Source of the DNA: Asanoa sp. WMMD1127
GTDB lineage: Bacteria; Actinomycetota; Actinomycetes; Mycobacteriales; Micromonosporaceae
Assembly: GCF_029626225.1 (NCBI RefSeq)
Contig: NZ_JARUBP010000001.1
Location: forward strand, 248,001-312,000
DNA: 64,000 nt
Reading direction: 5' to 3'
Under the pieces are notes generated by a model. That model made no database searches and had not been told where the DNA came from. It saw only the letters and a program-made list of their open reading frames with translations. The position numbers and the translations under genes were made by a program. Below, one piece after another: positions 9,044-16,809 of the stretch. Within the stretch, counting starts at the first letter, position 1. Every line of letters begins with the position of its first letter.

Positions 9044-9976
9044 GTGCGCCGTAAACGCGCAGGTCTTGTAGGTGCTGTGGTGGTGTCGATGGCCATGCTG
9101 GCGTCGGCGTGCGGGTCCGGCGGAGACGAGGACGCCGCGGCGTCGCCGTCTGCGGCCTCGGCGGCGGCTGGCGACGTGTCGGTTGTCGCGTCCACCAACG
9201 TCTACGGCGACATCGCTCGGCAGATCGCCGGTGACAAGGTGGCGATCACGTCGATCATCAGCGATCCGTCCGCCGACCCTCACTCGTACGAGGCGAACAC
9301 CCGCACCCAGCTCGAGCTCTCGAAGGCCGACGTGGTGATCGAGAACGGCGGCGGCTACGACGACTTCGTCGACACCATGCTCAAGTCGGCGAACAGCGAC
9401 GCCAAGGTGCTCAACGCCGTCCAGATCTCAGGTCACGTCGCGACCGGTGGCGAGGAGCTCAACGAGCACGTCTGGTACGACCTGACCTCGGTGAGCAAGC
9501 TCGCCGACCAGATCGCGAGCGCCCTGTCGGCCGCCGATGCCGGCAATGCCGCGACGTTCACCGCCAACGCGACCGCCTTCAAGCAGAAGCTCCAGGAGCT
9601 GGAGGGCACCGCGGCCCAGATCAAGACGGCGCACAGCGGGGCCGGCGTGGCGATCACCGAGCCGGTGCCGGTCTACCTTCTGGAGGCCTGCGGGCTGACC
9701 AACAAGACGCCCGACGAGTTCAGTGAGGCGATCGAGGAGGGGACCGACGTGCCCGCGGCGGTGCTGCAGGAGACCCTCGACCTGTTCACCGGCAAGCAGG
9801 TCAAGATGCTCGCCTACAACGAGCAGACCGCCGGGCCGGAGACCGAGAAGATCCTCCAGGCCGCCAAGGACAACCAGGTCGGCGTGGTCCCGGTCACCGA
9901 GACGCTGCCCGCGGGCAAGGACTACCTGACCTGGATGACCGGAAACCTCGACGCCATCAAGACGGCGCTGGGCTGA
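9044..9976 (+). CDS. znuA: zinc/manganese ABC transporter substrate-binding lipoprotein
   Basis: Cluster A-I metal-binding lipoprotein, 310 residues, that delivers Zn2+ (or Mn2+) to the permease encoded two genes downstream. GTG 9044 is favoured because GGAAGG lies about 11 bases upstream and the protein then opens with a short basic region, a hydrophobic core and lipobox LASAC. GTG 9032 is an alternative. Metal ligands visible: His in DPHSYE and His in NEHVWYD. The usual third ligand motif, THDAFGY, is replaced by ITEPVPVYL, so a Glu stands where His is normal. The flexible His-rich loop of Gram-negative ZnuA is absent. The stop overlaps the znuC start by one base. Confidence 0.9.
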   Translation: MRRKRAGLVGAVVVSMAMLASACGSGGDEDAAASPSAASAAAGDVSVVASTNVYGDIARQIAGDKVAITSIISDPSADPHSYEANTRTQLELSKADVVIENGGGYDDFVDTMLKSANSDAKVLNAVQISGHVATGGEELNEHVWYDLTSVSKLADQIASALSAADAGNAATFTANATAFKQKLQELEGTAAQIKTAHSGAGVAITEPVPVYLLEACGLTNKTPDEFSEAIEEGTDVPAAVLQETLDLFTGKQVKMLAYNEQTAGPETEKILQAAKDNQVGVVPVTETLPAGKDYLTWMTGNLDAIKTALG

Positions 9977-10794
9977 TGCCGGCGCCGGTGCTGGAGTTCG
10001 AGAACGCGGGGCTGAGCTTCGGGTCGCGGCGGCTCTGGGCGGACCTGTCGTTGCGGGTCGAGCTGGGCGAGTTCGTCGCGGTGCTCGGCGCCAACGGCTC
10101 GGGCAAGACCAGCCTGGTCCGCGCCATCCTCGGACTCACGCGCCTCAGCACCGGCCGGATCCGGGTGTCGGGCGGCCCGCCGCGTCGCGGGGCCGAGGAC
10201 ATCGGCTACGTGCCGCAGCAACGGCGGATCGATCCGCTCACGCCGATGCGCGCCCGCGACATCGTCGGCCAGGGCCTCGACGGGCACCGTTGGGGCCTCG
10301 GCCGGCGGGCCGGCCGCGCCGCGCGGATCACCGCGGCGCTCGAGTCGGTCGACGCGGCCCCGTTCGCGGACATGCCGATCGGCCTGCTCTCCGGTGGTGA
10401 GCAGCAGCGGGTACGCATCGCGCAGGCGCTCGTCGCCGACCCGCGGCTGCTGCTCTGCGACGAGCCGCTGCTCTCGCTCGACCTGCGCAGTCAGGGGACC
10501 ATCACCGCGCTGGTCGACCGACGCCGCCGGGAGAAAGGCACCGCGGTCGTGTTCGTCACGCATGAGATCAATCCCGTGCTGCCCTATGTGGACCGGGTGC
10601 TGTACCTGGCCGATGGCAGGTTCCGGATCGGCACGGTCGAGGAGGTCTTCACCTCAGCCACGATGTCCGAGCTGTACGGCGTCCCCGTCGAGGTGCTGCG
10701 GCTGAACGGCCGGATCCTGGTGGCCGGCATACCGCAGGCCGACGAGGCGCACCACCACGACAACGGTGCCGTCTCGGGAGCGCGGCGTGGCTGA
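9976..10794 (+). CDS. znuC: zinc ABC transporter ATPase
   Basis: Cytoplasmic ATPase of the metal importer, 272 residues. Walker A is GANGSGKT (about residue 38), the signature LLSGGEQQRVRIAQAL, Walker B LLLCDEPLLSLD and the switch His lies in VFVTHE. The C-terminus is short and His-rich (DEAHHHDNG), which may sense or bind metal (inference). ATG 9976 overlaps the znuA stop, and the gene overlaps znuB by 8 bases, so the three are translationally coupled. Confidence 0.93.
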   Translation: MPAPVLEFENAGLSFGSRRLWADLSLRVELGEFVAVLGANGSGKTSLVRAILGLTRLSTGRIRVSGGPPRRGAEDIGYVPQQRRIDPLTPMRARDIVGQGLDGHRWGLGRRAGRAARITAALESVDAAPFADMPIGLLSGGEQQRVRIAQALVADPRLLLCDEPLLSLDLRSQGTITALVDRRRREKGTAVVFVTHEINPVLPYVDRVLYLADGRFRIGTVEEVFTSATMSELYGVPVEVLRLNGRILVAGIPQADEAHHHDNGAVSGARRG

Positions 10795-11683
10795 CTCCGG
10801 GATCTGGTCCCAGGTCTTCAACTTCGCCGACTACGGCGAGTTGTTGGGCCTCGTCCACAACTCCCTGATCGCCGGCGCGGTGCTGGGGATCGTCGGCGGT
10901 CTGATCGGCACGTTCGTGATGATGCGCGACCTGCCCTTCGCCGTGCACAGCATCAGCGAACTGTCTTTCGCCGGCGCCTCCGGCGCTCTGCTGATGGGCG
11001 CCAACGTCGTGCTCGGCTCATTGACCGGCTCCATCCTCGCCGCACTGGTCATCGGCCTGTTGGGTAGCCGCGCCCGCGACCGCAACTCCGTCATCGGCGT
11101 TTTGATGCCGTTCGGTCTGGGGCTCGGCGTGCTGTTCCTGGCCCTCTACAAGGGGCGTGCCGCGAACAAGTTCGGCCTGCTCACCGGGCAGATCGTCGCC
11201 GTGGACACGCCGCAGCTCTCGTGGCTGCTGGTCACGTCGGCGGTGGTCGTGGTCGGGCTGCTGGTGATCTGGCGACCGCTCGCCTTCGCCAGCACGGATC
11301 CGGAACTGGCCGCGGGCCGTGGCGTGCCGGTTGCGGCGCTGTCGACCGTCTTCATGGTGCTGCTCGGGCTGACGGTCGCGATGTCGGTGCAGATCGTCGG
11401 CGCACTGCTCGTGCTCAGCGTCGTGTGCACCCCGGCTGCCGCCGCGATGCGGGTCAGCGCCTCGCCGCTGATGGTCACCGTGCTGAGCGTGCTGTTCGCC
11501 GTCGGCTCCGTCGTGGGCGGCATCCTGCTCGCCCTGGGCAGCACGATCCCGATCAGCCCGTACGTCACGACGATCTCGTTCCTGATCTACATCGTGTGCC
11601 GGATCGTGGGAGCGCGCCGGCAGCGGCGGGGCTGGCAGGTCATCCCCCGTCCGCGCGTCCCGCTGTCAGCCGCGGTTCGCTGA
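10787..11683 (+). CDS. znuB: zinc ABC transporter permease
   Basis: Membrane subunit of the metal importer, ABC-3 family, 298 residues with about eight hydrophobic segments. The family motif around LPFAVHSISELSFAGASGALL is present, as is AMSVQIVGALLVLSVVCTPAAAA, typical of ZnuB-type proteins. GTG 10787 is chosen because CGGGAG lies 6 bases upstream; it overlaps the end of znuC. An ArsR-type regulator follows 18 bases later. Confidence 0.92.
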   Translation: MADSGIWSQVFNFADYGELLGLVHNSLIAGAVLGIVGGLIGTFVMMRDLPFAVHSISELSFAGASGALLMGANVVLGSLTGSILAALVIGLLGSRARDRNSVIGVLMPFGLGLGVLFLALYKGRAANKFGLLTGQIVAVDTPQLSWLLVTSAVVVVGLLVIWRPLAFASTDPELAAGRGVPVAALSTVFMVLLGLTVAMSVQIVGALLVLSVVCTPAAAAMRVSASPLMVTVLSVLFAVGSVVGGILLALGSTIPISPYVTTISFLIYIVCRIVGARRQRRGWQVIPRPRVPLSAAVR

Positions 11684-11701
11684 CGTTCGGAAGGAGGCGA
11701 C

Positions 11702-12046
11702 GTGGCCGAGCTGGAGGGTGTCTTCACGAGCGAGGCGGTCGAGGCCGTGACGGCCGTCCTGCAGGCGCTCGCCCTTCCGTTGCGGCTTCGGATCGTCCTC
11801 GACATCCTGGACCGGGAGGCGACGGCCGCCGACCTGGCCGATCGCCTCGACGTGGGCTACGGGACGCTGGCGCAGCACCTGCGGCATCTGCGGCTGGCCG
11901 GACTCGTGCAGCGGCGCCGGGCCGGCAACCACGTCCGGTACGTCGCGGCACCGTCGACCGCGGTGCTCGTCCGGGCGATCCTCGCGGAGGTCGCGCCCGA
12001 GGCGCGATCCGGGGCGCACATCAGCGGCGCACGCCCGCGACACTGA
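11702..12046 (+). CDS. ArsR/SmtB-family regulator at end of znu operon
   Basis: A 114-residue winged-helix repressor-like protein. GTG 11702 has a strong GGAAGGAGG upstream. The HTH region (about residues 25-75) reads LRIVLDILDREATAADLADRL...YGTLAQHLRHLRLAGLV, typical of ArsR. There are no Cys residues; the His of HLRHL, NHVRY and GAHIS could form an SmtB-type alpha-5 zinc site but the D-x-H-x10-H-x2-E spacing is not exact. Being last in znuABC suggests it senses zinc and controls this operon or an efflux system. A Fur-type Zur is encoded 5 kb away, so the island has two potential zinc sensors. Confidence 0.87.
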   Translation: MAELEGVFTSEAVEAVTAVLQALALPLRLRIVLDILDREATAADLADRLDVGYGTLAQHLRHLRLAGLVQRRRAGNHVRYVAAPSTAVLVRAILAEVAPEARSGAHISGARPRH

Positions 12047-12049
12047 GCT

Positions 12050-12721
12050 TCAGTTCGGCACGCCTTCCGGCTCACCATCGGCGGTGAAGGCACCACTGCC
12101 CTGCTCGGTCTGCAGGTACACATGCTGGTGACCCAGCCCGGCGTCGATGTTGAGCTGGTCCAGCTGAGCCGCCGCGACCGACCAGCCCACGGTCGCGGTG
12201 CGCCGGGCCTGTTCGACCGAGCGCAACAGCGCTGGCCGGTTCGCCGGCGGCACCTCCAGCGAGGTCGCGTAGAGGTCGACGGCCAGGGCGAAGCCGTCCA
12301 CCGCGGCCCGCAGGCCACCGCGCGCCACGTTCGTCGCGGTTGTTCCCGAGGGGCTGTCGGCGTGCTTGCGGACGAGACCACCCACAGTGGACTTCCACGC
12401 ATCGACCTCGGCCGCCGTCGCCGGTCGGTCGGCGGCGACGGCGGCGTCCAGCTCGGTGAGCAGCTTTCCGAGCGCTTCCTGCGACCCCCGCGCCACGGTG
12501 GTCAGCTCCTTGGTCTGGGCGAGGTCGCGTACCGCCTCCTGCTTCCTGATCTCCTCGACGGCCCGGGTCGTCGCATCCGGCCGGCTGGCCAGGAAACCGC
12601 TCCCACCGCCGACGACCAGCAGGGCCGCCGCGGCCACCATGGCCGCCACCAAGGGAACCCGGCGCCGACGCTGCTCTTCGTCGCGCCGGACGTAGGAAGG
12701 CTTGCCGGTCTTACGCGACAT
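12050..12721 (-). CDS. membrane-anchored protein of unknown function
   Basis: A 223-residue single-pass protein. ATG 12721 is chosen because GGAG lies about 6 bases upstream. The cytoplasmic N-terminus is highly basic (KPSYVRRDEEQRRRRVP), then comes one transmembrane segment (about residues 25-45), then an extracytoplasmic, mostly alpha-helical region rich in Ala, Glu and Gln that may form coiled coils. The C-terminus carries HQHVYLQTEQG. No family recognised. It converges with the ArsR gene (3-base gap) and lies downstream of the L28-L33-S14 genes with a 91-base gap, so it may or may not belong to that unit. Confidence 0.72.
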   Translation of the reverse strand: MSRKTGKPSYVRRDEEQRRRRVPLVAAMVAAAALLVVGGGSGFLASRPDATTRAVEEIRKQEAVRDLAQTKELTTVARGSQEALGKLLTELDAAVAADRPATAAEVDAWKSTVGGLVRKHADSPSGTTATNVARGGLRAAVDGFALAVDLYATSLEVPPANRPALLRSVEQARRTATVGWSVAAAQLDQLNIDAGLGHQHVYLQTEQGSGAFTADGEPEGVPN

Positions 12722-12812
12722 CCGAACTCCCATCCTGGGCGACGAGAGCCGGCCGCCGCTGCCCGCACCGTAACGCGTGGCAGCAGCGTCCATCAAGAGA
12801 CGCACATGATTA

Positions 12813-13115
12813 TCAGGAGCCTTTGCGAACTCCTGGCAGCTCACCGCGCAGTGCCATCTCGCGGAACCGGATCCGAGATAGACCGAAGCCGCGCAGCACG
12901 CCACGCGGACGTCCGTCGACGCTGTCGCGATTCCGCCGGCGCACCGGGCTGGCGTCGCGGGGCAAGGCGGCGAGCCGGCGCACCGCATCCGCCCGCTCGG
13001 CAGGCTCCGTCAACGGCGCCACGATGAGCTGTTTGAGCGCGGTCCGACGCTCGGCATACCGGGCCACGAGTCGCGCGCGGCGCTTCTCGCGTTCAGTGAG
13101 GCCACGGCGGGCCAT
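12813..13115 (-). CDS. rpsN: zinc-free ribosomal protein S14 paralogue
   Basis: 30S subunit protein S14, 100 residues, in the long C-minus form: the two zinc-binding CxxC pairs of the housekeeping C-plus form are absent, and the C-terminal signature [31 protein letters not shown] is seen in pieces. Such paralogues replace zinc-containing S14 during zinc starvation (established for Streptomyces, Bacillus and mycobacteria). Its ATG shares base 13115 with the L33 stop, so it is the third gene of an L28-L33-S14 operon. Confidence 0.93.
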   Translation of the reverse strand: MARRGLTEREKRRARLVARYAERRTALKQLIVAPLTEPAERADAVRRLAALPRDASPVRRRNRDSVDGRPRGVLRGFGLSRIRFREMALRGELPGVRKGS

Positions 13116-13282
13116 CAGCGCTCCTCGCGGAAGTCGACGTGTCGCCGGACCACCGGGTCGTACTTTCGCAGCACGAGACGGTCAGGGTCGTTGCGGCGGT
13201 TCTTGCGCGTCACGTAGGTGTAGCCGGTTCCGGCCGTGCTGCGGAGTTTGATGACGGGGCGGACGTCGGTGGTGCGGGCCAT
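13115..13282 (-). CDS. rpmG: zinc-free ribosomal protein L33 paralogue
   Basis: 50S protein L33, 55 residues. It reads [20 protein letters not shown] at the start, then [25 protein letters not shown]. The four zinc-ligand Cys of C-plus L33 are missing ([11 protein letters not shown] where RKFCPVCRKH would be expected). It is coupled to L28 and S14 by overlapping start and stop codons. Confidence 0.93.
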   Translation of the reverse strand: MARTTDVRPVIKLRSTAGTGYTYVTRKNRRNDPDRLVLRKYDPVVRRHVDFREER

Positions 13283-13518
13283 CAGGGCTTGCCTCCACGG
13301 GCACGCAGCCGCGCCACGACGGCCTCGATGCCGTCGCGGTCGATGGTGCGCAGGCCTCGGGCGCTGACCGTCAGTCGGACGTGCCGTCGCTCGCTGGGCA
13401 GCCAGAAGCGACGCTGTTGAAGGTTCGGGTTCCACCTGCGGCGGGTGCGGCGATGGGAGTGTGAGACGGCGTTGCCGAAACTCGGCTTGGCGCCGGTCAC
13501 GTCACAAATCTTGGACAT
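13282..13518 (-). CDS. rpmB: zinc-free ribosomal protein L28 paralogue
   Basis: 50S protein L28, 78 residues, beginning [20 protein letters not shown] and containing [14 protein letters not shown]. Only one Cys is present, so the zinc ribbon cannot form. First gene of the L28-L33-S14 unit. A Zur-like palindrome starts 17 bases upstream of the ATG and is shared with the divergent COG0523 gene. S18, often the fourth member of this swap set, is not in the window. Confidence 0.93.
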   Translation of the reverse strand: MSKICDVTGAKPSFGNAVSHSHRRTRRRWNPNLQQRRFWLPSERRHVRLTVSARGLRTIDRDGIEAVVARLRARGGKP

Positions 13519-13534
13519 GCGACCAACTTTACAA

Positions 13535-13549
13535 TGAAAACCATTTCCA
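13535..13549. promoter_or_regulatory. Zur box shared by L28 operon and COG0523 gene
   Basis: TGAAAACCATTTCCA, 5 of 7 arm matches, in the 45-base gap between the divergent starts at 13518 and 13564. A repressor bound here would block both promoters. Confidence 0.7.
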
Positions 13550-13563
13550 ACAAGATGGTGGGC

Positions 13564-14805
13564 ATGAACTTCGACCCGATCACCGCAGCCCGGCGGCCGC
13601 CGGTCGAGCGGCAGCCCGCGGTCACCGTGCTGGCCGGCTTCCACCCCGAAGCCACGGCCGCGGTCGCCCGCCTCCTGCAGCTCGTCGACCCGCGACTCAT
13701 CTCCGTCAGCCACGACATCACCGCGGTACGCGAGGGAGTCGTCCGGCGTGTGGTGCGGACGGCGACCGAGGTGATCGAAGACGTCACGGCCACGTTGGTG
13801 CATGGCTGCGTCTCCTGCACCTTGCGCGAGGACGTGCTGCCGACCCTGGTGCGGCTGAGCCGGGAGCGGCCTGACGGCGACATCGTGCTGCTGCTGCCGC
13901 GGGTCGTCGAGCCCGAAGCGGTCGCGGGATCCTGCGCGCACTGCGTGGTCGACGGCCAGCCGGTCACCGACGCCGTCCGCTTCGACTCCTACGTCACCGT
14001 CGTCGACGCCGCTCACCTGCTCGCCGACCTGGGAACTGCCGACGATCTGCGCCACCGCGACCTGCACGCTGCCGAGGAGGACCATCGCTCCGTCGCCGAC
14101 GTGGTGGCCCGACAGATCGAGTTCGCCGACACCGTTGTCCTCTGGGGTGGCCCGCAGGTCGACGGGTACGAGCTGACCCGGGCGTCGGTGCTGCTCCAGC
14201 GGCTCGCGCCGTGGGCGACCCACCTGGCCGTCGACGCCAACCAGCGGATCGACTGCACCGACCTCGCGCGTCGCCTGCGCCACACCGGGCGGCATGATCC
14301 GCGGGTTCCCGGCATGCCCGGCCGGGCGCTGGAGGGCTACCCGATCGCGGCGCACTCCCCCGAGCCGGACTGCGGGGTCGTCTCGGTGCTGTTCGAAGCG
14401 CGCCGCCCGTTTCACCCGGGCCGCTTCCACGACGCGCTCGGCCCCCTCGCGACGGAGACGCTCCGCGGTCGTGGTCAACTGTGGATCGCCACCCAGCCGG
14501 ACACCGCGATCGCGTTCGAGTCGGCCGGGGGCGGGGTCGCCTTGGGCACTCTCGGCTACTGGCTCGCCGCCCTGCCGGACGAACGCTGGTCCGAGGCGAG
14601 TCCCGAACGGCGGATGACCGCCGATTTCCATTGGGATCCCGACTTCGGCGATCGGCGTACCGCCCTCGCGTTCGTCGGCCTCGACGTGGCGGCCGACACC
14701 GTGACCGAGCTCCTGCGTTCCTGCCTGATGACCGACCACGAGCTGGCCGGCGTCGACCCCTTCGCCGGCTGCTTCCCATTGACCGGCACCGAGGCCGCGG
14801 ACTGA
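13564..14805 (+). CDS. COG0523/CobW-type protein lacking the P-loop
   Basis: A 413-residue relative of the COG0523 G3E GTPases linked to metal insertion (YciC/ZigA, CobW). ATG 13564 is preferred to 13534 because the earlier ATG overlaps the Zur box. The CxxC-type metal motif survives as [11 protein letters not shown], and the C-terminal CobW domain reads [16 protein letters not shown]...[12 protein letters not shown]. However, the first segment reads [19 protein letters not shown] where a functional family member has SGFLGAGKTT, so the nucleotide-binding P-loop is missing. From memory this matches a mycobacterial zinc-regulated branch (Rv0106 type). Likely a zinc chaperone or scaffold rather than a GTPase (inference). 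Confidence 0.87.
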   Translation: MNFDPITAARRPPVERQPAVTVLAGFHPEATAAVARLLQLVDPRLISVSHDITAVREGVVRRVVRTATEVIEDVTATLVHGCVSCTLREDVLPTLVRLSRERPDGDIVLLLPRVVEPEAVAGSCAHCVVDGQPVTDAVRFDSYVTVVDAAHLLADLGTADDLRHRDLHAAEEDHRSVADVVARQIEFADTVVLWGGPQVDGYELTRASVLLQRLAPWATHLAVDANQRIDCTDLARRLRHTGRHDPRVPGMPGRALEGYPIAAHSPEPDCGVVSVLFEARRPFHPGRFHDALGPLATETLRGRGQLWIATQPDTAIAFESAGGGVALGTLGYWLAALPDERWSEASPERRMTADFHWDPDFGDRRTALAFVGLDVAADTVTELLRSCLMTDHELAGVDPFAGCFPLTGTEAAD

Positions 14806-14817
14806 CGCTGCCGTCGA

Positions 14818-14853
14818 CGGTGGGGCCGGGCTCAGTCGAGCCCGGCCCCACCG
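14818..14853. terminator. bidirectional hairpin terminator
   Basis: A perfect 15-bp stem, CGGTGGGGCCGGGCT (14818-14832) with AGCCCGGCCCCACCG (14839-14853), 6-base loop, followed by TTT. It separates the convergent COG0523 and CAM genes. Confidence 0.88.
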
Positions 14854-14861
14854 TTTGGCGA

Positions 14862-15503
14862 TCAGCTGGCGAGAACCTGGAACGTAAAGGCTTTGGAGCC
14901 GGAGGTGACCGTCGCACCGGTCGACGCGAGTACGCCGGTGACGCTGAAGGTGACGGTGTAGGTGCCCGCGGCGTCGAAGCCCCAGTTGACGTGCGAGTGG
15001 GTCAGCCGCGGCAGCGTGAAGGTGTCGGGCAGGCCGTTGCCGCTGTCGAACAGGACCGTGGGCGTTCCGCCGGTGGCGGTGTAGACGCTGAAGCCGGCCG
15101 GTCCGCTGACGGCGGTGAGCCGGAACGTCACCTTGTTGTCGACGAACACGCCAGCGGGGATCTCGGTGGTGTTCCAGCCGGCCCAGAGCAGACCCGGGAC
15201 GTTGTTCTGAGGCAGGACCCAGGCCGTGCCGCCGGTCCCGAGGAAGGACCAGGCGGGTGTGCCGGGGATGCCGGTGAGCTTGGCGGCGACCGGTACGCGG
15301 AACGTGACGTCGGACGGGTTCCGTTCGACCGCGGTCGTGCCGGTCTCGTCGAGGACCCGCAGGACGAGCGCGCCACCGCTGTAGTCGACGTCGAGGATGT
15401 CGACGTGGCCGCTCGTCAGGGTCACCGGCGCGGCGTGCGCCGGAGTGGCGACGGACCCGACGAGCAGCGCGGCGAGCAGCAGCGGCGCCACCGCCCGCCT
15501 CAT
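14862..15503 (-). CDS. secreted choice-anchor M (CAM) domain protein
   Basis: A 213-residue exported protein made of a signal peptide (to about residue 24, AHA) and one CAM domain (TIGR03769). Domain landmarks: SGHVDI (His 33), [36 protein letters not shown] and the C-terminal [10 protein letters not shown] (His 169, His 171). No membrane anchor or sortase signal, so it is probably free or bound to partners at the wall. ATG 15503 overlaps the upstream CAM gene by 4 bases. TIGR03769 proteins are known as surface partners of metal ABC transporters in actinobacteria; the GH[VTA]D plus HxH pattern looks like a metal site (inference). Confidence 0.9.
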   Translation of the reverse strand: MRRAVAPLLLAALLVGSVATPAHAAPVTLTSGHVDILDVDYSGGALVLRVLDETGTTAVERNPSDVTFRVPVAAKLTGIPGTPAWSFLGTGGTAWVLPQNNVPGLLWAGWNTTEIPAGVFVDNKVTFRLTAVSGPAGFSVYTATGGTPTVLFDSGNGLPDTFTLPRLTHSHVNWGFDAAGTYTVTFSVTGVLASTGATVTSGSKAFTFQVLAS

Positions 15504-16153
15504 GCCTGGACCTCGAAGCGGTAGAGACCGGCGTCGGCCACGGGCCGCCCCGTCGCGGCGAGTCTGCCGGTGACCGCGACGGTGATGCGGTAGGTGCCCG
15601 GCTCCTCGAAGGCCCAGTTCGCGTGCAGGTGGTCACCGGTGGGGAGGGCGAAGGTGTCGGGCTGGCCGTCGCCGGTGTCGACCAGGATGTCGGCCGGCAG
15701 TCCGAACGCGTTCTCGGTGTAGACGGCGACGTCACCCGGTCCCAGCACGGCGAACGTCACGTTGACCGTGTCGGCGCGCAGCACCCCGGCATCGATCTCC
15801 TCGGTGCCGAGCCCGGCCCAGATCAGGTCCGGGTCCTGGGTCTGCGGCAGGATCCACACCGGGTCACCGGCAGCACCCAGGAAGGCGTACGCGGGATCGG
15901 TCGGCACGCTGGTGGCGGCAGCCGGAAGGACGCGGAACCTGACGTCCTCGGGCTCCCGCTCCACATCCGGCTCGACGCTCTCGTCGTGTACGTGCAGGTG
16001 CAGGTTGCCGTCCTCGACGGCCACGCCGACCACGTCGACGTGGCCGTGGTCGATCACGATCAGGCCACCGGCCTGTGCCGGTGCCGCGGTGGCAGCCACC
16101 ACGGCGGCCGCGAGCGTGCTCGACGCGACGAGCACACGGATGGAGCTTCGCAC
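15500..16153 (-). CDS. secreted choice-anchor M (CAM) domain protein
   Basis: A 217-residue signal peptide plus one CAM domain. GTG 16153 has GAGGAG about 8 bases upstream. Landmarks: [10 protein letters not shown], an extra His run [39 protein letters not shown], and [10 protein letters not shown]. It is unusually rich in His around the first sheet. It is the first gene of a two-gene unit, overlapping the next by 4 bases. A Zur box lies 47-61 bases upstream of the start. Confidence 0.9.
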   Translation of the reverse strand: MRSSIRVLVASSTLAAAVVAATAAPAQAGGLIVIDHGHVDVVGVAVEDGNLHLHVHDESVEPDVEREPEDVRFRVLPAAATSVPTDPAYAFLGAAGDPVWILPQTQDPDLIWAGLGTEEIDAGVLRADTVNVTFAVLGPGDVAVYTENAFGLPADILVDTGDGQPDTFALPTGDHLHANWAFEEPGTYRITVAVTGRLAATGRPVADAGLYRFEVQA

Positions 16154-16199
16154 AGTCGCTCTCCTCCCCAGGGTCCCCAGTGGACTCCAAATATGAATA

Positions 16200-16214
16200 C
16201 GATAATCGTTTTCA
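16200..16214. promoter_or_regulatory. Zur box upstream of CAM gene pair
   Basis: On the minus strand TGAAAACGATTATCG, one of the best matches in the window to the Zur consensus. It is positioned for control of the genes at 16153 and 15503. Confidence 0.75.
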
Positions 16215-16290
16215 TATGGATGCGATAGGCATGCCAGCGAAGGAGGATTCGTGAAGTCAGGTCAGGGCGGGGGGCCCACCCCGGTGGCGG

Positions 16291-16695
16291 TCAGCGCGCG
16301 CAGGCGGAGCAGGTGCCGAAGATCTCGAGCGTGTGCGCCACGTCGGTGTAGCCGTGCTGGTCGGCGACCTTCTCCGTCCACCGTTCCATGGCCGGGCCCT
16401 CGATCTCGACCGTCCGGCCGCACATGCGGCACACGAGGTGGTGGTGGTGCCGGGACCGGGAGCACTGCCGGAACAGCTGCTCGCCGTCCGGCGTCCGCGT
16501 CGAGTCCACCTCGCCGCTCTCGACCATGCGCTGCAGGGTGCGGTAGACGGTGGTCAGGCCGACCTTGGCGCCCCGCTCGCGAAGGATTCCGTGCAGCTGC
16601 TGCGCCGTGAGGAAATCGTTGACCTCTTGGAGCAGAGCGGTCACTTCGGTGCGCTGCCGCGTGGTGCGGCCGGGGAGTGGGGTCGAGCCGTTCAC
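16291..16695 (-). CDS. zur: Fur-family zinc uptake regulator
   Basis: A 134-residue Fur-type repressor. GTG 16695 is chosen because AGGAGG lies 9 bases upstream; upstream in-frame sequence is basic and unlike Fur. DNA-binding domain: LTAQQLHGILRERGAKVGLTTVYRTLQRM. Metal features: SRSRHHHHLVC in the hinge, then CRMC and CSAC, the two CxxC pairs of the structural zinc site. The neighbours (zinc ABC systems, C-minus ribosomal proteins, COG0523 protein) make Zur the natural identity rather than Fur or Nur. A weak Zur-like box 44-58 bases upstream suggests autoregulation. Confidence 0.92.
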   Translation of the reverse strand: MNGSTPLPGRTTRQRTEVTALLQEVNDFLTAQQLHGILRERGAKVGLTTVYRTLQRMVESGEVDSTRTPDGEQLFRQCSRSRHHHHLVCRMCGRTVEIEGPAMERWTEKVADQHGYTDVAHTLEIFGTCSACAR

Positions 16696-16738
16696 CAGGG
16701 GATTCCTCCTGTTCCGACGCGCGACCCTACCACATATG

Positions 16739-16753
16739 CGCAAACCGCTATCA
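16739..16753. promoter_or_regulatory. candidate Zur box upstream of zur
   Basis: On the minus strand TGATAGCGGTTTGCG, matching about 12 of 15 positions of the strong boxes. It lies between the CAM-LAQTG gene stop (16810) and the zur start. Confidence 0.4.
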
Positions 16754-16809
16754 TTGCCGCCGGCGACCGGATGGTCCCGGTCGCCGGCGGATTCAGCTCC
16801 GGTCCGCGC

